Source: Streptomyces koelreuteriae (GTDB lineage: Bacteria; Actinomycetota; Actinomycetes; Streptomycetales; Streptomycetaceae). From it: a stretch of DNA of 64,000 bases. The stretch is taken from positions 5,208,001 to 5,272,000 of the forward strand of contig NZ_CP075896.1 of the NCBI RefSeq assembly GCF_018604545.1. Direction: 5' to 3'. A program made the position numbers and the translations under genes. Position 1 is the stretch's first letter; every line of letters begins with the position of its first letter. The notes under the pieces are model-generated. The model was given only the letters and a program-made list of their open reading frames with translations. It had not been told where the DNA came from and made no database searches. Shown one piece after another: positions 24,001 through 31,883 of this stretch.

Positions 24001-25992
24001 GAGAACGCACAGGCGGAGGCAGCCGCGGCGAAGAACCTCGCCGAGCAGGCGACCGGCGACGCCAAGGCCGCGTACCAGCACGCCGCCAACGCCGCCGGAC
24101 ACGCGGCCACCGCTCGCACCTACTCCAAGGAGGCACTCGGATACGCCGCCGACGCCGCCAAGGCCGCATCCAAGGCGACGGCGTCTCTGGCCCGCACCAT
24201 CGAGTACAACCGGCAGGCCACCGAGGACGCCGAAGCCGCCGACAAGGCAGCCGGCCGCGCCGAAGGCCACGCCAAGGACGCCCGCGACTCCGCCGACCAG
24301 GCAGCGCTCGACGCCGAAGCCGCCCGCACGGCCGCCTCCGAGGCCGAACAGGCCGCGAAGGACGCCCGCGCCGCCGCGGACCGCGCCGACACCGCCGCGA
24401 CCGAAGCCGAACAAGCGGCCAAGGACGCGCTGAAGTACGCCAAGGAGGCACAGGAAGCCGCGGAGTCCGCGGCACGCAAGCAGGCCAACCAGCAGGTCGC
24501 GTCAGGCGCGGGCACCGGCATCGGCGGCACCTGGTACGTCGTCGACGACAGCAGCGTCGAGATCACCGACGCCAAACAGCAGAACGACTGCGTCATCGAG
24601 ATCGGCTTCGAGGGCTGCACCGTCACGTTCAAGGTCACGTTCAACGCGACAGTCGACTTCTTCCTGTGCACTGATCCCGAGGTGCCGGCCACAGCATCCG
24701 GCTGTGCGGCGGCGGACACGATCCTGGTCAAGACCGAGCACCTCACAGGGCTGAAGAAGGATGTCACCCAGTACTTCAGCAAGCTCGACCTGATCAAGCA
24801 GACCGTCGTCTACCAGATCCTGAAGGCGGTCCTGGTCCAGGACTTCGTCGACTGCTGGCACGGAAGCGCCAGCGGCTGCGCGTGGGCGGCGAGCAACTTC
24901 ATCCCCGGCAAGGCGTTCGCCAAGATCGCCGACGCACTCATCGCCCTGGACGCCGCGCTGCGGACCGGCGTGGGCGTTGCCGACGCCTACAAGGCCCTGA
25001 AGAACCTGGACATCGACCCCGGTTCGCTGGCGGCCCTCGAGCGGCAGGCCAACATCGTCGAAGACGCCTTGTCGAGCTGCCGCGTCAACAGCTTCCCGGC
25101 GGACACCCTTGTGCTGATGGCGGACGGAAGCCGTCGGCAGATCAGCTCGGTTCGAGAGGGCGACCTGGTCCTGGCGACGGATCCCGAGACGGGTGTCCAC
25201 GCGCCGCAGCCGGTGACGAATACGTTTCGGCACGGCACTCGGCGCCTCGTCGATGTCTCCCTTGCCGGCGGCACCAGCCTGACCAGCACCGCCGGACACC
25301 GGATATACGTGGACGGGCGAGGCTGGACGTTCGTCGCCGACCTGCGGACCGGCGATCGGCTGCGCCAGCCGGACGGCACGTCCCGTGTCGTCAGCGCGCT
25401 GCGCGACCGGTCAGGTCTGGCACCCCGCGCGGTCTACGACCTGACGGTCGACAAGCTGCACACCTTCTACGTGGGTACGGAGGGGACGGCGGGCGTCCCG
25501 ACCAGGGATGTCCTGGTCCACAACTGTCTGAACCTGCGCCTGCACGAGGGCGACCGCGGAGCCCACACCATCAAGGACCACGTCGAAACCACTCCGGAGA
25601 GGGCGACCAACAAGGCCAAGGCCGATATCGCCAAGAACCCCAACAGCCCTGGTATGACCGGTGTCTGGAAGGATCTGGACACGGCCCAGGCCGCCGTCGA
25701 CGAGGCGATGAAGAAGTGGCTGACGGGCATGTCCAAGAAGCAGAACGGTGCGAACCGGCAGCGGCTCGACAAGTGGATGAAAGAAACCCCGAAGGATACC
25801 GAGAGCCCCACACACCTCCTCTCGTTCGAGGTGACACTCGACGACACAGCGTCTCTGGGGACCGTCTACCACCACACCGGTGACAGCTGGCCGGCCCAGA
25901 ACATCGTGTCCATCACACTCAAGAGGTCCCCACACAAACCGGGCTACATGGTGTACACCTCGTACCCCAAGGGAAAGAAGCCCACCACGTGA
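21028..25992 (+). CDS. Giant secreted polymorphic toxin: ricin lectin - coiled coil - Hint - RNase A-like domain
   Basis: 1654 aa. Order: export signal (about 18-45); N-terminal domain (60-360); ricin B-type lectin (about 372-510) with repeated C-L-D-V-A and Q-Q-W/Q-S-W motifs; Ala/Lys/Glu-rich coiled coil (about 515-1165); a Cys-containing domain; a Hint autoprocessing domain from Cys1351 (C-R-V-N-S-F) to V-L-V-H-N at 1495-1499 before Cys1500; then a 155-aa C-terminal toxin. The toxin has G-A-H-T-I-K-D-H-V (His1513, Lys1516, His1518) and a late Y-T-S-Y-P, matching the CdiA-CT RNase A-like family as I remember it. It likely cleaves RNA in competitors after Hint release. A TTA codon (21) suggests bldA control. 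The start is uncertain: AAGG abuts the ATG and suits TTG at 21037 better. Confidence 0.9.
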   Translation: MPPLRFRPGLFNPCSRRSTALGSAVTSVAALAVLSGLAVQPGLLGRGFEERTAPVAASGDSYDGFDTKAAEQLREDQCVAVDALRKGGPNLFALAQNSIGLPPDQLHQKLKRDLTDNNSPLHQASYADSASSDQWLKKANDQELAFAKTVMGLSSYPDEPPGEFEVFDKTGLVPWLWQSYSKSIDLFSPFYEPSPTADDKTKAAALAIGDPQYTSGGTPQEQQAWKVWKKNSGKIEPNELFVPRVFADDARIFLGSGGFPRTAPAADTPEYRVAVEDLKARFASCSWHAPIDPNRVLGKEVAQASAEWQQEIASQATQRQQILGANVTATKALQEGTFTLGQVLGQSWLADYATRWQDYYSAGGLGWIGDSPVAIQVPGAAGNCLDVAGGKEANGTPVQIYTCNGGAAQQWTLEGSEDNLYFRNVGSQRCLDVAGNASANGTKIQIYDCYKSKGQSWKGDVRATAPLKSVSTGKCLDLSAFTKSTDARLWDCKVAASQKFLIKPSGHKGTDSPLYPEKAEFDKAKKVVTDAQAAAKKYLATLKTQLENAKKAATASDTAEQAAYGIADAAGAPRGRGLLVGQQKAQVTKGSVAALTAMVKAAETAEAATRASAGDSATIAQRALAQAAQSKAEFRKEAAHAAELQAKAAADAAKVHRDNAKKDKETAEAKLAEALKAEGDAKSAAAKAHAERLAAEAEEKTAKAEKETAEAKQAEAARHKQDAQAEAANAKDAKDKAEAAEATAVARKNDAVKARDKARDLRDDAWDAEQKADAARAKADAKEAFAQAHESDSNAKESRAAADAAAGHADDAEAAAGRARASADAATEAAAEADAAATRAEAAAKRARSHADAAHAAKLKSDAAVKTATSAAADAIKASEHASSEAKTAVELADEAEKLAKTAKSQADEANKEAAKALVASAKAAGFAHVTAQAAVDAGNAAVQVAKPANDAIELGSPYVTTDSAAGLVVLTGQASKSLAEQQQAVADAHAENAQAEAAAAKNLAEQATGDAKAAYQHAANAAGHAATARTYSKEALGYAADAAKAASKATASLARTIEYNRQATEDAEAADKAAGRAEGHAKDARDSADQAALDAEAARTAASEAEQAAKDARAAADRADTAATEAEQAAKDALKYAKEAQEAAESAARKQANQQVASGAGTGIGGTWYVVDDSSVEITDAKQQNDCVIEIGFEGCTVTFKVTFNATVDFFLCTDPEVPATASGCAAADTILVKTEHLTGLKKDVTQYFSKLDLIKQTVVYQILKAVLVQDFVDCWHGSASGCAWAASNFIPGKAFAKIADALIALDAALRTGVGVADAYKALKNLDIDPGSLAALERQANIVEDALSSCRVNSFPADTLVLMADGSRRQISSVREGDLVLATDPETGVHAPQPVTNTFRHGTRRLVDVSLAGGTSLTSTAGHRIYVDGRGWTFVADLRTGDRLRQPDGTSRVVSALRDRSGLAPRAVYDLTVDKLHTFYVGTEGTAGVPTRDVLVHNCLNLRLHEGDRGAHTIKDHVETTPERATNKAKADIAKNPNSPGMTGVWKDLDTAQAAVDEAMKKWLTGMSKKQNGANRQRLDKWMKETPKDTESPTHLLSFEVTLDDTASLGTVYHHTGDSWPAQNIVSITLKRSPHKPGYMVYTSYPKGKKPTT

Positions 25993-26630
25993 CGGCGGAA
26001 CGGCAGGACATCTGGATCGACTTCGGCCTCAGCGGACTCACCAAGTGGTTCGCCGGCCCCTGGGTCAACGAGGCGACGCCGGAGGAGATCGTCACAGGCG
26101 CCGCTGACTGGGGGGACGGCGTCTACGCGGCCACTCTCGTGGAGGATGCTCGTCGTCTGCTGGAGTCACCGCTGCCCACCCGGACGATCGAGCTCCTGTG
26201 GCGGGCGGCGATCGGACTTCCGTACGATCCGGACGGCATGTGGCTCGACGGGCGTGCCTGGCTGCGCGACATCGTCCGAATCGCCCTCGATCGAATGCAC
26301 CGCGCCGAGCCGTCCTTTGCTCCTGCTTCGCCGGCGTCCCCCGTGGACGGGCCACTGAAGCAGGAGGTCCTCGAGGAGATCCGGGAGGTCACGCCGACCG
26401 CGGAGGTCGCGGTAGGCGCCGGCGGGGCGGAGGTGATGGCCGCGCTCGAGCAGGTCGTCGTCGAGGTCGATCCCGACCTCGGGTTCCGATTCTTCCTGCG
26501 GGTCCTCAAAGCACACCTCGTTCCCGTCACGGCGTCCCAGTACGAGCGCTACCACGAACTCGGTGGGCGCTTCGGCTACCACGAGCTCGTCGTCGACGAC
26601 GGAACGCTGCAGTCCGTCGACACGGACTGA
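25989..26630 (+). CDS. Candidate immunity protein for the upstream RNase toxin
   Basis: 213 aa, beginning at a GTG that overlaps the toxin stop (GTGA), the usual arrangement of toxin-immunity pairs. The protein is acidic and soluble, without signal peptide or membrane helix. It fits an Asp/Glu/Trp-rich cytosolic inhibitor that would bind a basic nuclease. Features include W-I-D-F-G-L-S-G near the start and two helical parts (about 50-100 and 115-165) separated by a Pro/Ala/Ser linker. I do not recognise a named immunity family; the role rests on position and overlap. Confidence 0.75.
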   Translation: MTAERQDIWIDFGLSGLTKWFAGPWVNEATPEEIVTGAADWGDGVYAATLVEDARRLLESPLPTRTIELLWRAAIGLPYDPDGMWLDGRAWLRDIVRIALDRMHRAEPSFAPASPASPVDGPLKQEVLEEIREVTPTAEVAVGAGGAEVMAALEQVVVEVDPDLGFRFFLRVLKAHLVPVTASQYERYHELGGRFGYHELVVDDGTLQSVDTD

Positions 26631-26674
26631 CGCACGGCAGCGCACTGCCCGACCCGGAGAAGGCCCGCACTCCC

Positions 26675-26741
26675 GCAAGGCCTGCCCGGCGCTCCACAAC
26701 AAGAACCCGGCCCTGGGATTCAGGGCCGGGTTCTTTGCTGT
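26675..26741. repeat. 67-bp direct repeat, copy B, with terminator
   Basis: Identical to 20524-20590. It starts 44 bp after the immunity stop. Its hairpin (26701-26735) is a natural terminator for the toxin-immunity operon and for the convergent small membrane-protein gene. Confidence 0.93.
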
Positions 26742-26763
26742 ACCCGCTGCCGGGCGGGGCGGC

Positions 26764-27066
26764 TCAGCCGCGCCGGTCGGCCACGACCCACGACGCCACG
26801 GCCACAGCCCCCGCCACGCCGAACACGGCGGGCCAGGCGCCCACCCTCTTGGCCAGCGGATGAGACCCGGCGAAGGCGGCGATGTACGCGGCCGACAACG
26901 CCCCCGCGGCCACCCCGCCGGCCTGCTCCCGCCACTGCCGCGCGGCCGTCGCCCCGGCGACCGCGAGCACGGCCCCGCCAAGCGGCCGCTGCCTGGTCCA
27001 ACGGGCAACCCCGTACCCGCCGACCAGCCCGCTCGCGGCGACCACCGCGCTGGGAACCCTCGCCAT
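26764..27066 (-). CDS. Small membrane protein, function unknown
   Basis: 100 aa. The ATG at 27066 is chosen for its GGAGG 6 nt upstream. Three or four hydrophobic Ala/Gly/Val-rich segments fill the sequence, with W-T-R-Q-R-P-L-G-G after the first helix and a short D-R-R-G end. No family was identified. It lies just outside direct repeat copy B. Confidence 0.7.
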   Translation of the reverse strand: MARVPSAVVAASGLVGGYGVARWTRQRPLGGAVLAVAGATAARQWREQAGGVAAGALSAAYIAAFAGSHPLAKRVGAWPAVFGVAGAVAVASWVVADRRG

Positions 27067-27168
27067 ACCTGCCTCCTGCTGTACTCGTGCGGATGCCAAG
27101 GCTAGCTCCGCAGGTCGGCGGCCGTTCCCCGGCACCGATCCCGAGCCGGTGGGGCCCGGAACGGGGCG

Positions 27169-28365
27169 TCAGAAGAGCGTGGGAGCGGGCGGAGCCCACC
27201 GGTTGGTGCGCGGCACCGCGCTGGAGACGCCGTAGTCCTTCCTGAGCTGCTCGGGGATCGCGTAGTGCATGACGCGTCCCCGGGTGAGGGTGGACAGCTC
27301 CAGCACGCTGGTGAGATGGCCGAGACGGTCCAGGGCCCAGGCGCCGAAGGGGGAGTGGTCCTCGATGCTCTCCAGCACGCCCAGCAGATGCGGCGCGGCC
27401 TTCACGACGGTGTCCCACGAGGTGCGCGGCACCTGCAGCCAGTCGGCGCTGGTGTCGCCGACGAGGTAGCGGATGAGGGCGGACACGATCGGGTCGAAGA
27501 AAGTGCCGGGCACCACCTCCTCGTAGAGGTCGATCAACTGCCGGGTCAGATGCGTCCCCTCCTCGGAGGGCCCCATGTGCCGGACCATGTACAGGTCGAG
27601 GAACCGGCGGGCCTCCTCCAGGGTGTGGGGCACCGCGTCCTGGTCGACGCCGAGCATCGCGCCGACGACGCGCCACGCGTAGTAGTAGGCGTCCGCGCCC
27701 TCCTCCGACATGTGGATGCCGAGGCGGTGCAGGCTGTCCAGGACGAGCATGGAGAAGAACATCTGCCCGCCGATCATGTCCTCCTGACAGATCGGTGTCC
27801 CAAGGGCCTCGGTGTCCCAGCGGTTCTCGCGGACGAGGTGATGGCGGATGGACGCGTGCAGAAGGCGCACCTTCTGGGCTGCCGGGACAAAGCGACCGCC
27901 GGCCTCGAAGGCGTCGGGCTGCATCAGATAGACCGTGAACTGCCCGGTCTCCGCCATCCGCTTGGAGGGGTACTTCAGCCCGTGCGTCGCCGACAGCAGC
28001 TTCGCCACATGCGGGACGAGGTAGCAGGCGGGCATGGAGGCGAAGGACAGCGCGGTGGAGATGTGCACGTTGTTGTCGATGAAGAAGAGCCGGGCCTTCT
28101 CCATCTCCCCCCAGTCCACCCAGGCCGGAGGGGTGCGGGTGCTCTCCAGATACTCGCGGGCGACATCGGGCAACCCGTCCGGCAGGGGAGCGCCGGCCGA
28201 GGAGACGTACCGCATCAAGGTGTTGAACTTGCCCACCTCCCCGCGTTCGAAGAGCGTGGCGACGGTGGCGTCGGCGAGTTCGTCACCGGCCTGCCGCAGC
28301 GCGTCCATCGATGCCTCGGTTGCCTCGGTTGCCTCGGTTGCCTCGGTTGCCTCGGTCCAGGTCAT
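27169..28365 (-). CDS. MpaB/DUF2236-like oxygenase
   Basis: 398 aa, cytosolic. The start ATG has AAGGAG 7 nt upstream. The sequence is helical and Asp/His/Trp/Tyr-rich, with H-A-S-I-R-H-H-L-V near the centre, R-E-N-R-W-D and W-R-V-V-G-A-M-L-G-V, resembling the oxygenase MpaB/rubber-oxygenase (DUF2236, Lcp-like) family, whose characterised members use haem and act on isoprenoid double bonds. Residues 4-18 are five T-E-A repeats from a 9-bp microsatellite. A polyprenyl synthetase gene lies 62 bp upstream in the same direction, supporting an isoprenoid substrate. The exact reaction is unknown. Confidence 0.75.
   Translation of the reverse strand: MTWTEATEATEATEATEASMDALRQAGDELADATVATLFERGEVGKFNTLMRYVSSAGAPLPDGLPDVAREYLESTRTPPAWVDWGEMEKARLFFIDNNVHISTALSFASMPACYLVPHVAKLLSATHGLKYPSKRMAETGQFTVYLMQPDAFEAGGRFVPAAQKVRLLHASIRHHLVRENRWDTEALGTPICQEDMIGGQMFFSMLVLDSLHRLGIHMSEEGADAYYYAWRVVGAMLGVDQDAVPHTLEEARRFLDLYMVRHMGPSEEGTHLTRQLIDLYEEVVPGTFFDPIVSALIRYLVGDTSADWLQVPRTSWDTVVKAAPHLLGVLESIEDHSPFGAWALDRLGHLTSVLELSTLTRGRVMHYAIPEQLRKDYGVSSAVPRTNRWAPPAPTLF
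28313..28356 (-). repeat. 9-bp microsatellite in the oxygenase gene
   Basis: Five tandem copies (last one 8 of 9) of GCCTCGGTT on the + strand encode Thr-Glu-Ala repeats at the oxygenase N-terminus. The unit is a multiple of 3, so copy-number change keeps the frame. Confidence 0.95.
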
Positions 28366-28427
28366 GGCAGGGCTCCTTGTCATCCACTTGTGCCATCCAC
28401 TCGCCGCCGCCCCGGTAAGGCGGCCGG

Positions 28428-29498
28428 TCAGAACAGCCGGACCGCCGCCGAATGCGCGAGCGCGGTCAGCGCGGCGGCGGAGGGCGTCGGCACATCCAGC
28501 CCGTGGAGGGCATCGAGCGCCTCCTCGACCCGCGCGCTGATCATGTCCTCGATACGGTCGGGCGCCTTCAGCCGGCACATCACCTCCCGTACGGCGTCCA
28601 GCTCCCGCGCGTCCAGCCCCTCCGAGTCCAGGTCGTCCCGGCCCAGCAGGGCACGCAGCAACTCCCGCTCCTCCACCCCGGCCAGCCGCCATGTCTCCGC
28701 CAGCAGGGCCGTGGGCCGCCGCCCGCGCACATCGTCGGCGTTGGCCTTGCCGGTGTGGTCCGGGTCCCCGAACAGGCCGAGCAGATCGTCCCGGAGCTGG
28801 AACGCCTCGCCCAGCGGCAGCCCGTACGCGGAGTAGCCCTCGCGCAGCCGCGAGCCCGCTCCGGCCAGGACGCCGCCGATGAGCAGGGGCTGCTCGACGG
28901 TGTACTTGGCGGTCTTGTACCGGATCACTTTCAGTGAGACAGCCGTGTCCGGACCGGCCCCGGTGCGCAGGATCTCGAGACACTCGCCCGCGATCAGCTC
29001 GCGGGCCATCAGCGACCACAACGGCCGCGCCCGGACGAGATACGCGGCGGGCAGCCCACTGGTGGCGAACAACTGCCCGGCCAGCGCCATCAGCAGATCA
29101 CCCACCAGCATCGCCAGCGACCGGGCGGCGGCATCGGCGTCCGGCCGGCTCCCGACAGCACCCCGCAGCGCGACATGCACCGTCGGCCGCCCGTGCCGCA
29201 GCGGACTGTCGTCGATCAGGTCGTCGTGCACCACGGCCGCGGCATGCACCAGCTCCATGGAGGCCGCCGCCCGCACCAGCGCGTCACTGTCCGGCTGCCC
29301 CGCCGCACGCCACCCCCAGTAGCAGAAGGCCGCCCGCAGCCGCTTGCCGTCCGCGACCGCCGCCTCCAGGCTCTCGGCCACACCCGCGAGCACCGGATCG
29401 ATCGCGGCGAACGCATCGGCCTCCTCGGCGACGAACCCCCGCAGCACCTCGTCGACACGGACCTTGAACGCGGCCGGCTCCCACCGGTCAGACCCCAC
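28428..29498 (-). CDS. Polyprenyl diphosphate synthase
   Basis: 356 aa from a GTG that overlaps the 3' end of the upstream small gene by 11 bp. First Asp-rich motif D-D-L-I-D-D at residues 92-97 and second D-D-L-L-G-L-F-G-D at 237-245, both binding Mg-diphosphate; G-K-R-L-R at 51-55 binds isopentenyl diphosphate. It condenses isopentenyl diphosphate with an allylic diphosphate; motif spacing suits geranylgeranyl or longer products, but chain length cannot be fixed from sequence. Neighbouring genes suggest a small isoprenoid module. Confidence 0.92.
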   Translation of the reverse strand: MGSDRWEPAAFKVRVDEVLRGFVAEEADAFAAIDPVLAGVAESLEAAVADGKRLRAAFCYWGWRAAGQPDSDALVRAAASMELVHAAAVVHDDLIDDSPLRHGRPTVHVALRGAVGSRPDADAAARSLAMLVGDLLMALAGQLFATSGLPAAYLVRARPLWSLMARELIAGECLEILRTGAGPDTAVSLKVIRYKTAKYTVEQPLLIGGVLAGAGSRLREGYSAYGLPLGEAFQLRDDLLGLFGDPDHTGKANADDVRGRRPTALLAETWRLAGVEERELLRALLGRDDLDSEGLDARELDAVREVMCRLKAPDRIEDMISARVEEALDALHGLDVPTPSAAALTALAHSAAVRLF

Positions 29499-29766
29499 CG
29501 GCGGCCTTCCGGGCCTGGGCGTGCCGGGCGAGAATCTCCAGGTGGGCGGGCGGCACGGCCGCGTACCGGTCCAACGCCAGCCGCCCCCGCGCCACCAGCT
29601 CGTGCTCGGCCTCCGCCGCCAGCTCCGCGCCATCGGAACGGCGCAGCAACCCCCGTACCGTCCCCACGGCCGACCCGACCGTACTCACCGCCAGATCGGC
29701 CAGCCCTGCCGCCAGCAACACGGCCTGCCCCTCCAGGCCACGGCAACGTTCCGCTTCTCGCGTCAT
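29488..29766 (-). CDS. Small helical protein upstream of polyprenyl synthase
   Basis: 92 aa, mostly Ala/Leu/Glu/Arg-rich helices with a mildly hydrophobic segment at about 14-34 (a possible membrane-surface helix) and P-P-A-H-L-E-I-L-A near the end. The stop lies inside the next gene, so expression is coupled to polyprenyl synthase. No family was recognised. The start ATG at 29766 is plausible, but a GTG four codons earlier is an alternative. Confidence 0.65.
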   Translation of the reverse strand: MTREAERCRGLEGQAVLLAAGLADLAVSTVGSAVGTVRGLLRRSDGAELAAEAEHELVARGRLALDRYAAVPPAHLEILARHAQARKAAGGV

Positions 29767-30008
29767 GTCATCCCCCACCCGACGATGAACATCCGGGCAG
29801 CACTGGTCATGCGCCGCCCCTTCGAGCATCGACTCCCGCGAGCCGCGAGGGCGGAGGAACTCACGATCGAGTGACGTAACCGTCCGGCCGTACGAATCGC
29901 GGCTGGGCGGCCCTCCGGAGGGGGCGCCCCCGCCCCCTGTCAAACGACTGGCGGCAACCGCCGTGGACGAACAGGCTGGCCCGACCCACGCCGCTCAAGG
30001 AGGGCCAG

Positions 30009-30818
30009 TTGAAGACCGCCCGCACCACCTCCACGACCCTCACCACCCCGGACGGCACCCGCATCGCCTACCGGGACCACCGCCCCGCGCGGGAATCCGC
30101 CGCCCCCTTCCTCCTCCTGCACGGCCTGGCCGGCCACCAGGGCGAGTGGGACGCGGTCGCCGCCCGGCTCCTCTCCGACGGCCACCGCGTGGTGACGTAC
30201 GACGCCCGAGGCCACGGCGCCAGCACCCGCACCCCCACGACCACGACCCGCGCGGCCCACGTCCAGGACGCCGTGACCCTGATCGAGGAACTGGCCCTGG
30301 CCCCCGTAACCCTTCTCGGCCAGTCCCTCGGCGGCCATACGGCGATGCTGCTGGCCGCCTCCCACCCCCACCTGGTCAGGTCCCTGATCCTGGTCGAAGC
30401 GGGCCCGGCGGGCCCGACCCCGGAACTCCCCGCATGGATCGCGACCTGGCTGGACAACTGGCCGACACCGTTCGCGTCACTGGAGGCCGCGGAGGCCTTC
30501 CTGGGCCACGAGGCCTGGACGAGAACCCTGGAACAGCGAGAAGACGGCTGGCACCCCACCTTCGACCGCGCCACGCTCATCTCAACGGTCGCCGAACTGG
30601 CCACCACCGCCTACTGGCCCCAGTGGTCCCGGATCACCTGCCCCACCCTCCTCGTCCAGGGCGAACACGGCACCATGCGCCCCGACGAGCCCACCACCAT
30701 GCTCACCCACCGCCCCACCACCCACCTCACCCGCATCCCGGACGCCTCCCACGACGTCCACCTGGACCAGCCGGACCGCCTTCACGAGGCGATCTCCTCC
30801 TGGGAATCCGGCCGTTGA
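30009..30818 (+). CDS. Alpha/beta-hydrolase
   Basis: 269 aa from a TTG start with AAGGAGG a few bases upstream. Fold signatures: oxyanion-hole H-G-L-A-G-H-Q-G near residue 38, D-A-R-G-H-G-A-S at 65-72, nucleophile elbow G-Q-S-L-G-G (Ser106) and the catalytic His in D-A-S-H-D-V-H. A cytosolic serine hydrolase, probably esterase, lactonase or peroxidase-like; substrate unknown. Confidence 0.9.
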   Translation: MKTARTTSTTLTTPDGTRIAYRDHRPARESAAPFLLLHGLAGHQGEWDAVAARLLSDGHRVVTYDARGHGASTRTPTTTTRAAHVQDAVTLIEELALAPVTLLGQSLGGHTAMLLAASHPHLVRSLILVEAGPAGPTPELPAWIATWLDNWPTPFASLEAAEAFLGHEAWTRTLEQREDGWHPTFDRATLISTVAELATTAYWPQWSRITCPTLLVQGEHGTMRPDEPTTMLTHRPTTHLTRIPDASHDVHLDQPDRLHEAISSWESGR

Positions 30819-30883
30819 CCTCAACCAAGGTCGAGGTCCTACGTTGATCGCGTCCAGGCAACCACGAGAGGGCGAGGCCACCG

Positions 30884-31375
30884 ATGAGCACCGACACCAC
30901 CACGGACACCAAGGAGTACAGCCACGACGAACTGGCCGCCCAGCCGATCGGCGCATGGACGGGCATGGCCTACCGCAGGGTCGTAGGAGCCCTCCGCGCC
31001 CAACTGGCGGTCGAGGACCTCACCCAGCCCCACTGGTGGACCCTCAACCACGCCGCCGGCACCCCCGCCACCTGGACCCGCCCCACCCTGACCCGACGCC
31101 TGCTCCCGTACGACGACGCCGGCACCGACTTCGACGCGGTCTACGACGACCTGGTCACCCGCGGCTGGCTCACCGAGGACGCCACCACCGGCACCATGAC
31201 CCTCACCGATACGGGCGAGGCGGCCCGCCTCCGCGCCAAGGCCCGCAACCTCCGCGTCCACCACCAGACCCACGAGCACATCGACCCGGCCGACTTCGTC
31301 ACCACGATCAACGTCCTGCGCCGGATCGTCGCCAACCTCGGCGGCGACGGAAACCTCCCCGACGCCGAAAAATAG
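30884..31375 (+). CDS. MarR-like winged-helix regulator
   Basis: 163 aa. Segments P-H-W-W-T-L-N-H and T-L-T-D-T-G-E-A-A-R fit the winged helix and wing of MarR/PadR-like proteins, with basic A-R-L-R-A-K-A-R after the wing. The first 25 residues are Thr/Asp-rich and probably disordered. No ligand is evident. The neighbours on both sides are small single-domain enzymes. Confidence 0.75.
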   Translation: MSTDTTTDTKEYSHDELAAQPIGAWTGMAYRRVVGALRAQLAVEDLTQPHWWTLNHAAGTPATWTRPTLTRRLLPYDDAGTDFDAVYDDLVTRGWLTEDATTGTMTLTDTGEAARLRAKARNLRVHHQTHEHIDPADFVTTINVLRRIVANLGGDGNLPDAEK

Positions 31376-31452
31376 TTCGACAGCCCCCGCCACCCCGACC
31401 ATCCTGCGGAGCGCGACCACACGCCGACGTCCGCACCCACGGGGGAGAACCG

Positions 31453-31833
31453 TTGCAACCCTTGAACCCGACCATCCGCCACATCACCTTCGACTGCACG
31501 GGAGAGCCCTACGAACTCGCCCGCTTCTGGTCCGACCTGCTCGGCCACCCGATCTCCGACATCGACAAACCCGGCGACTCGGAGGTACTCATCGAGGACC
31601 CGAACGGCCCCGGCCTGCTCTTCATTCGCGTAGAAGAGGGCAAGGCAACCAAGAACCGGATCCACTTCGACCTCAAACCCAGGGGCCGCACCCGCACCGC
31701 CGAGGTCGAACGCGCCCTCACCCTCGGCGCCACCCAACTGGCCGACCACACCCGCCCCGACGGCAAGGGCTGGGTGGTCATGGCGGACCCGGAGGGCAAC
31801 GAGTTCTGCATCGAGCGCGGCGAGCTGGGCTGA
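31453..31833 (+). CDS. VOC family (glyoxalase-fold) protein
   Basis: 126 aa from a TTG preceded by GGGGGAG. Pattern H-I-T-F-D-C, E-L-A-R-F-W-S-D-L-L-G at the first repeat and I-H-F-D-L-K, then G-W-V-V-M-A-D-P-E-G-N-E-F-C at the second are typical for the two beta-alpha-beta-beta-beta modules of this fold. Likely a metal-dependent or drug-binding enzyme of unknown substrate. A second TTG at 31462 is possible. Confidence 0.87.
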   Translation: MQPLNPTIRHITFDCTGEPYELARFWSDLLGHPISDIDKPGDSEVLIEDPNGPGLLFIRVEEGKATKNRIHFDLKPRGRTRTAEVERALTLGATQLADHTRPDGKGWVVMADPEGNEFCIERGELG

Positions 31834-31883
31834 CGCGCGGAAACCAATCGCACCCGGTCACGAGGCACTGCCACGCTCACCTC

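Noticed and set aside
22516..24414. Long minus-strand frames (600 codons) opposite the toxin coiled coil
   Set aside because: They arise from the Ala/Lys/Glu repeat codons on the opposite strand, are low-complexity and lack start signals.
20524..26741. CRISPR array or integrase-bearing island around the toxin
   Set aside because: The two 67-bp repeats are the only copies in the window, there are no regularly spaced spacers, and no integrase or transposase gene is present.
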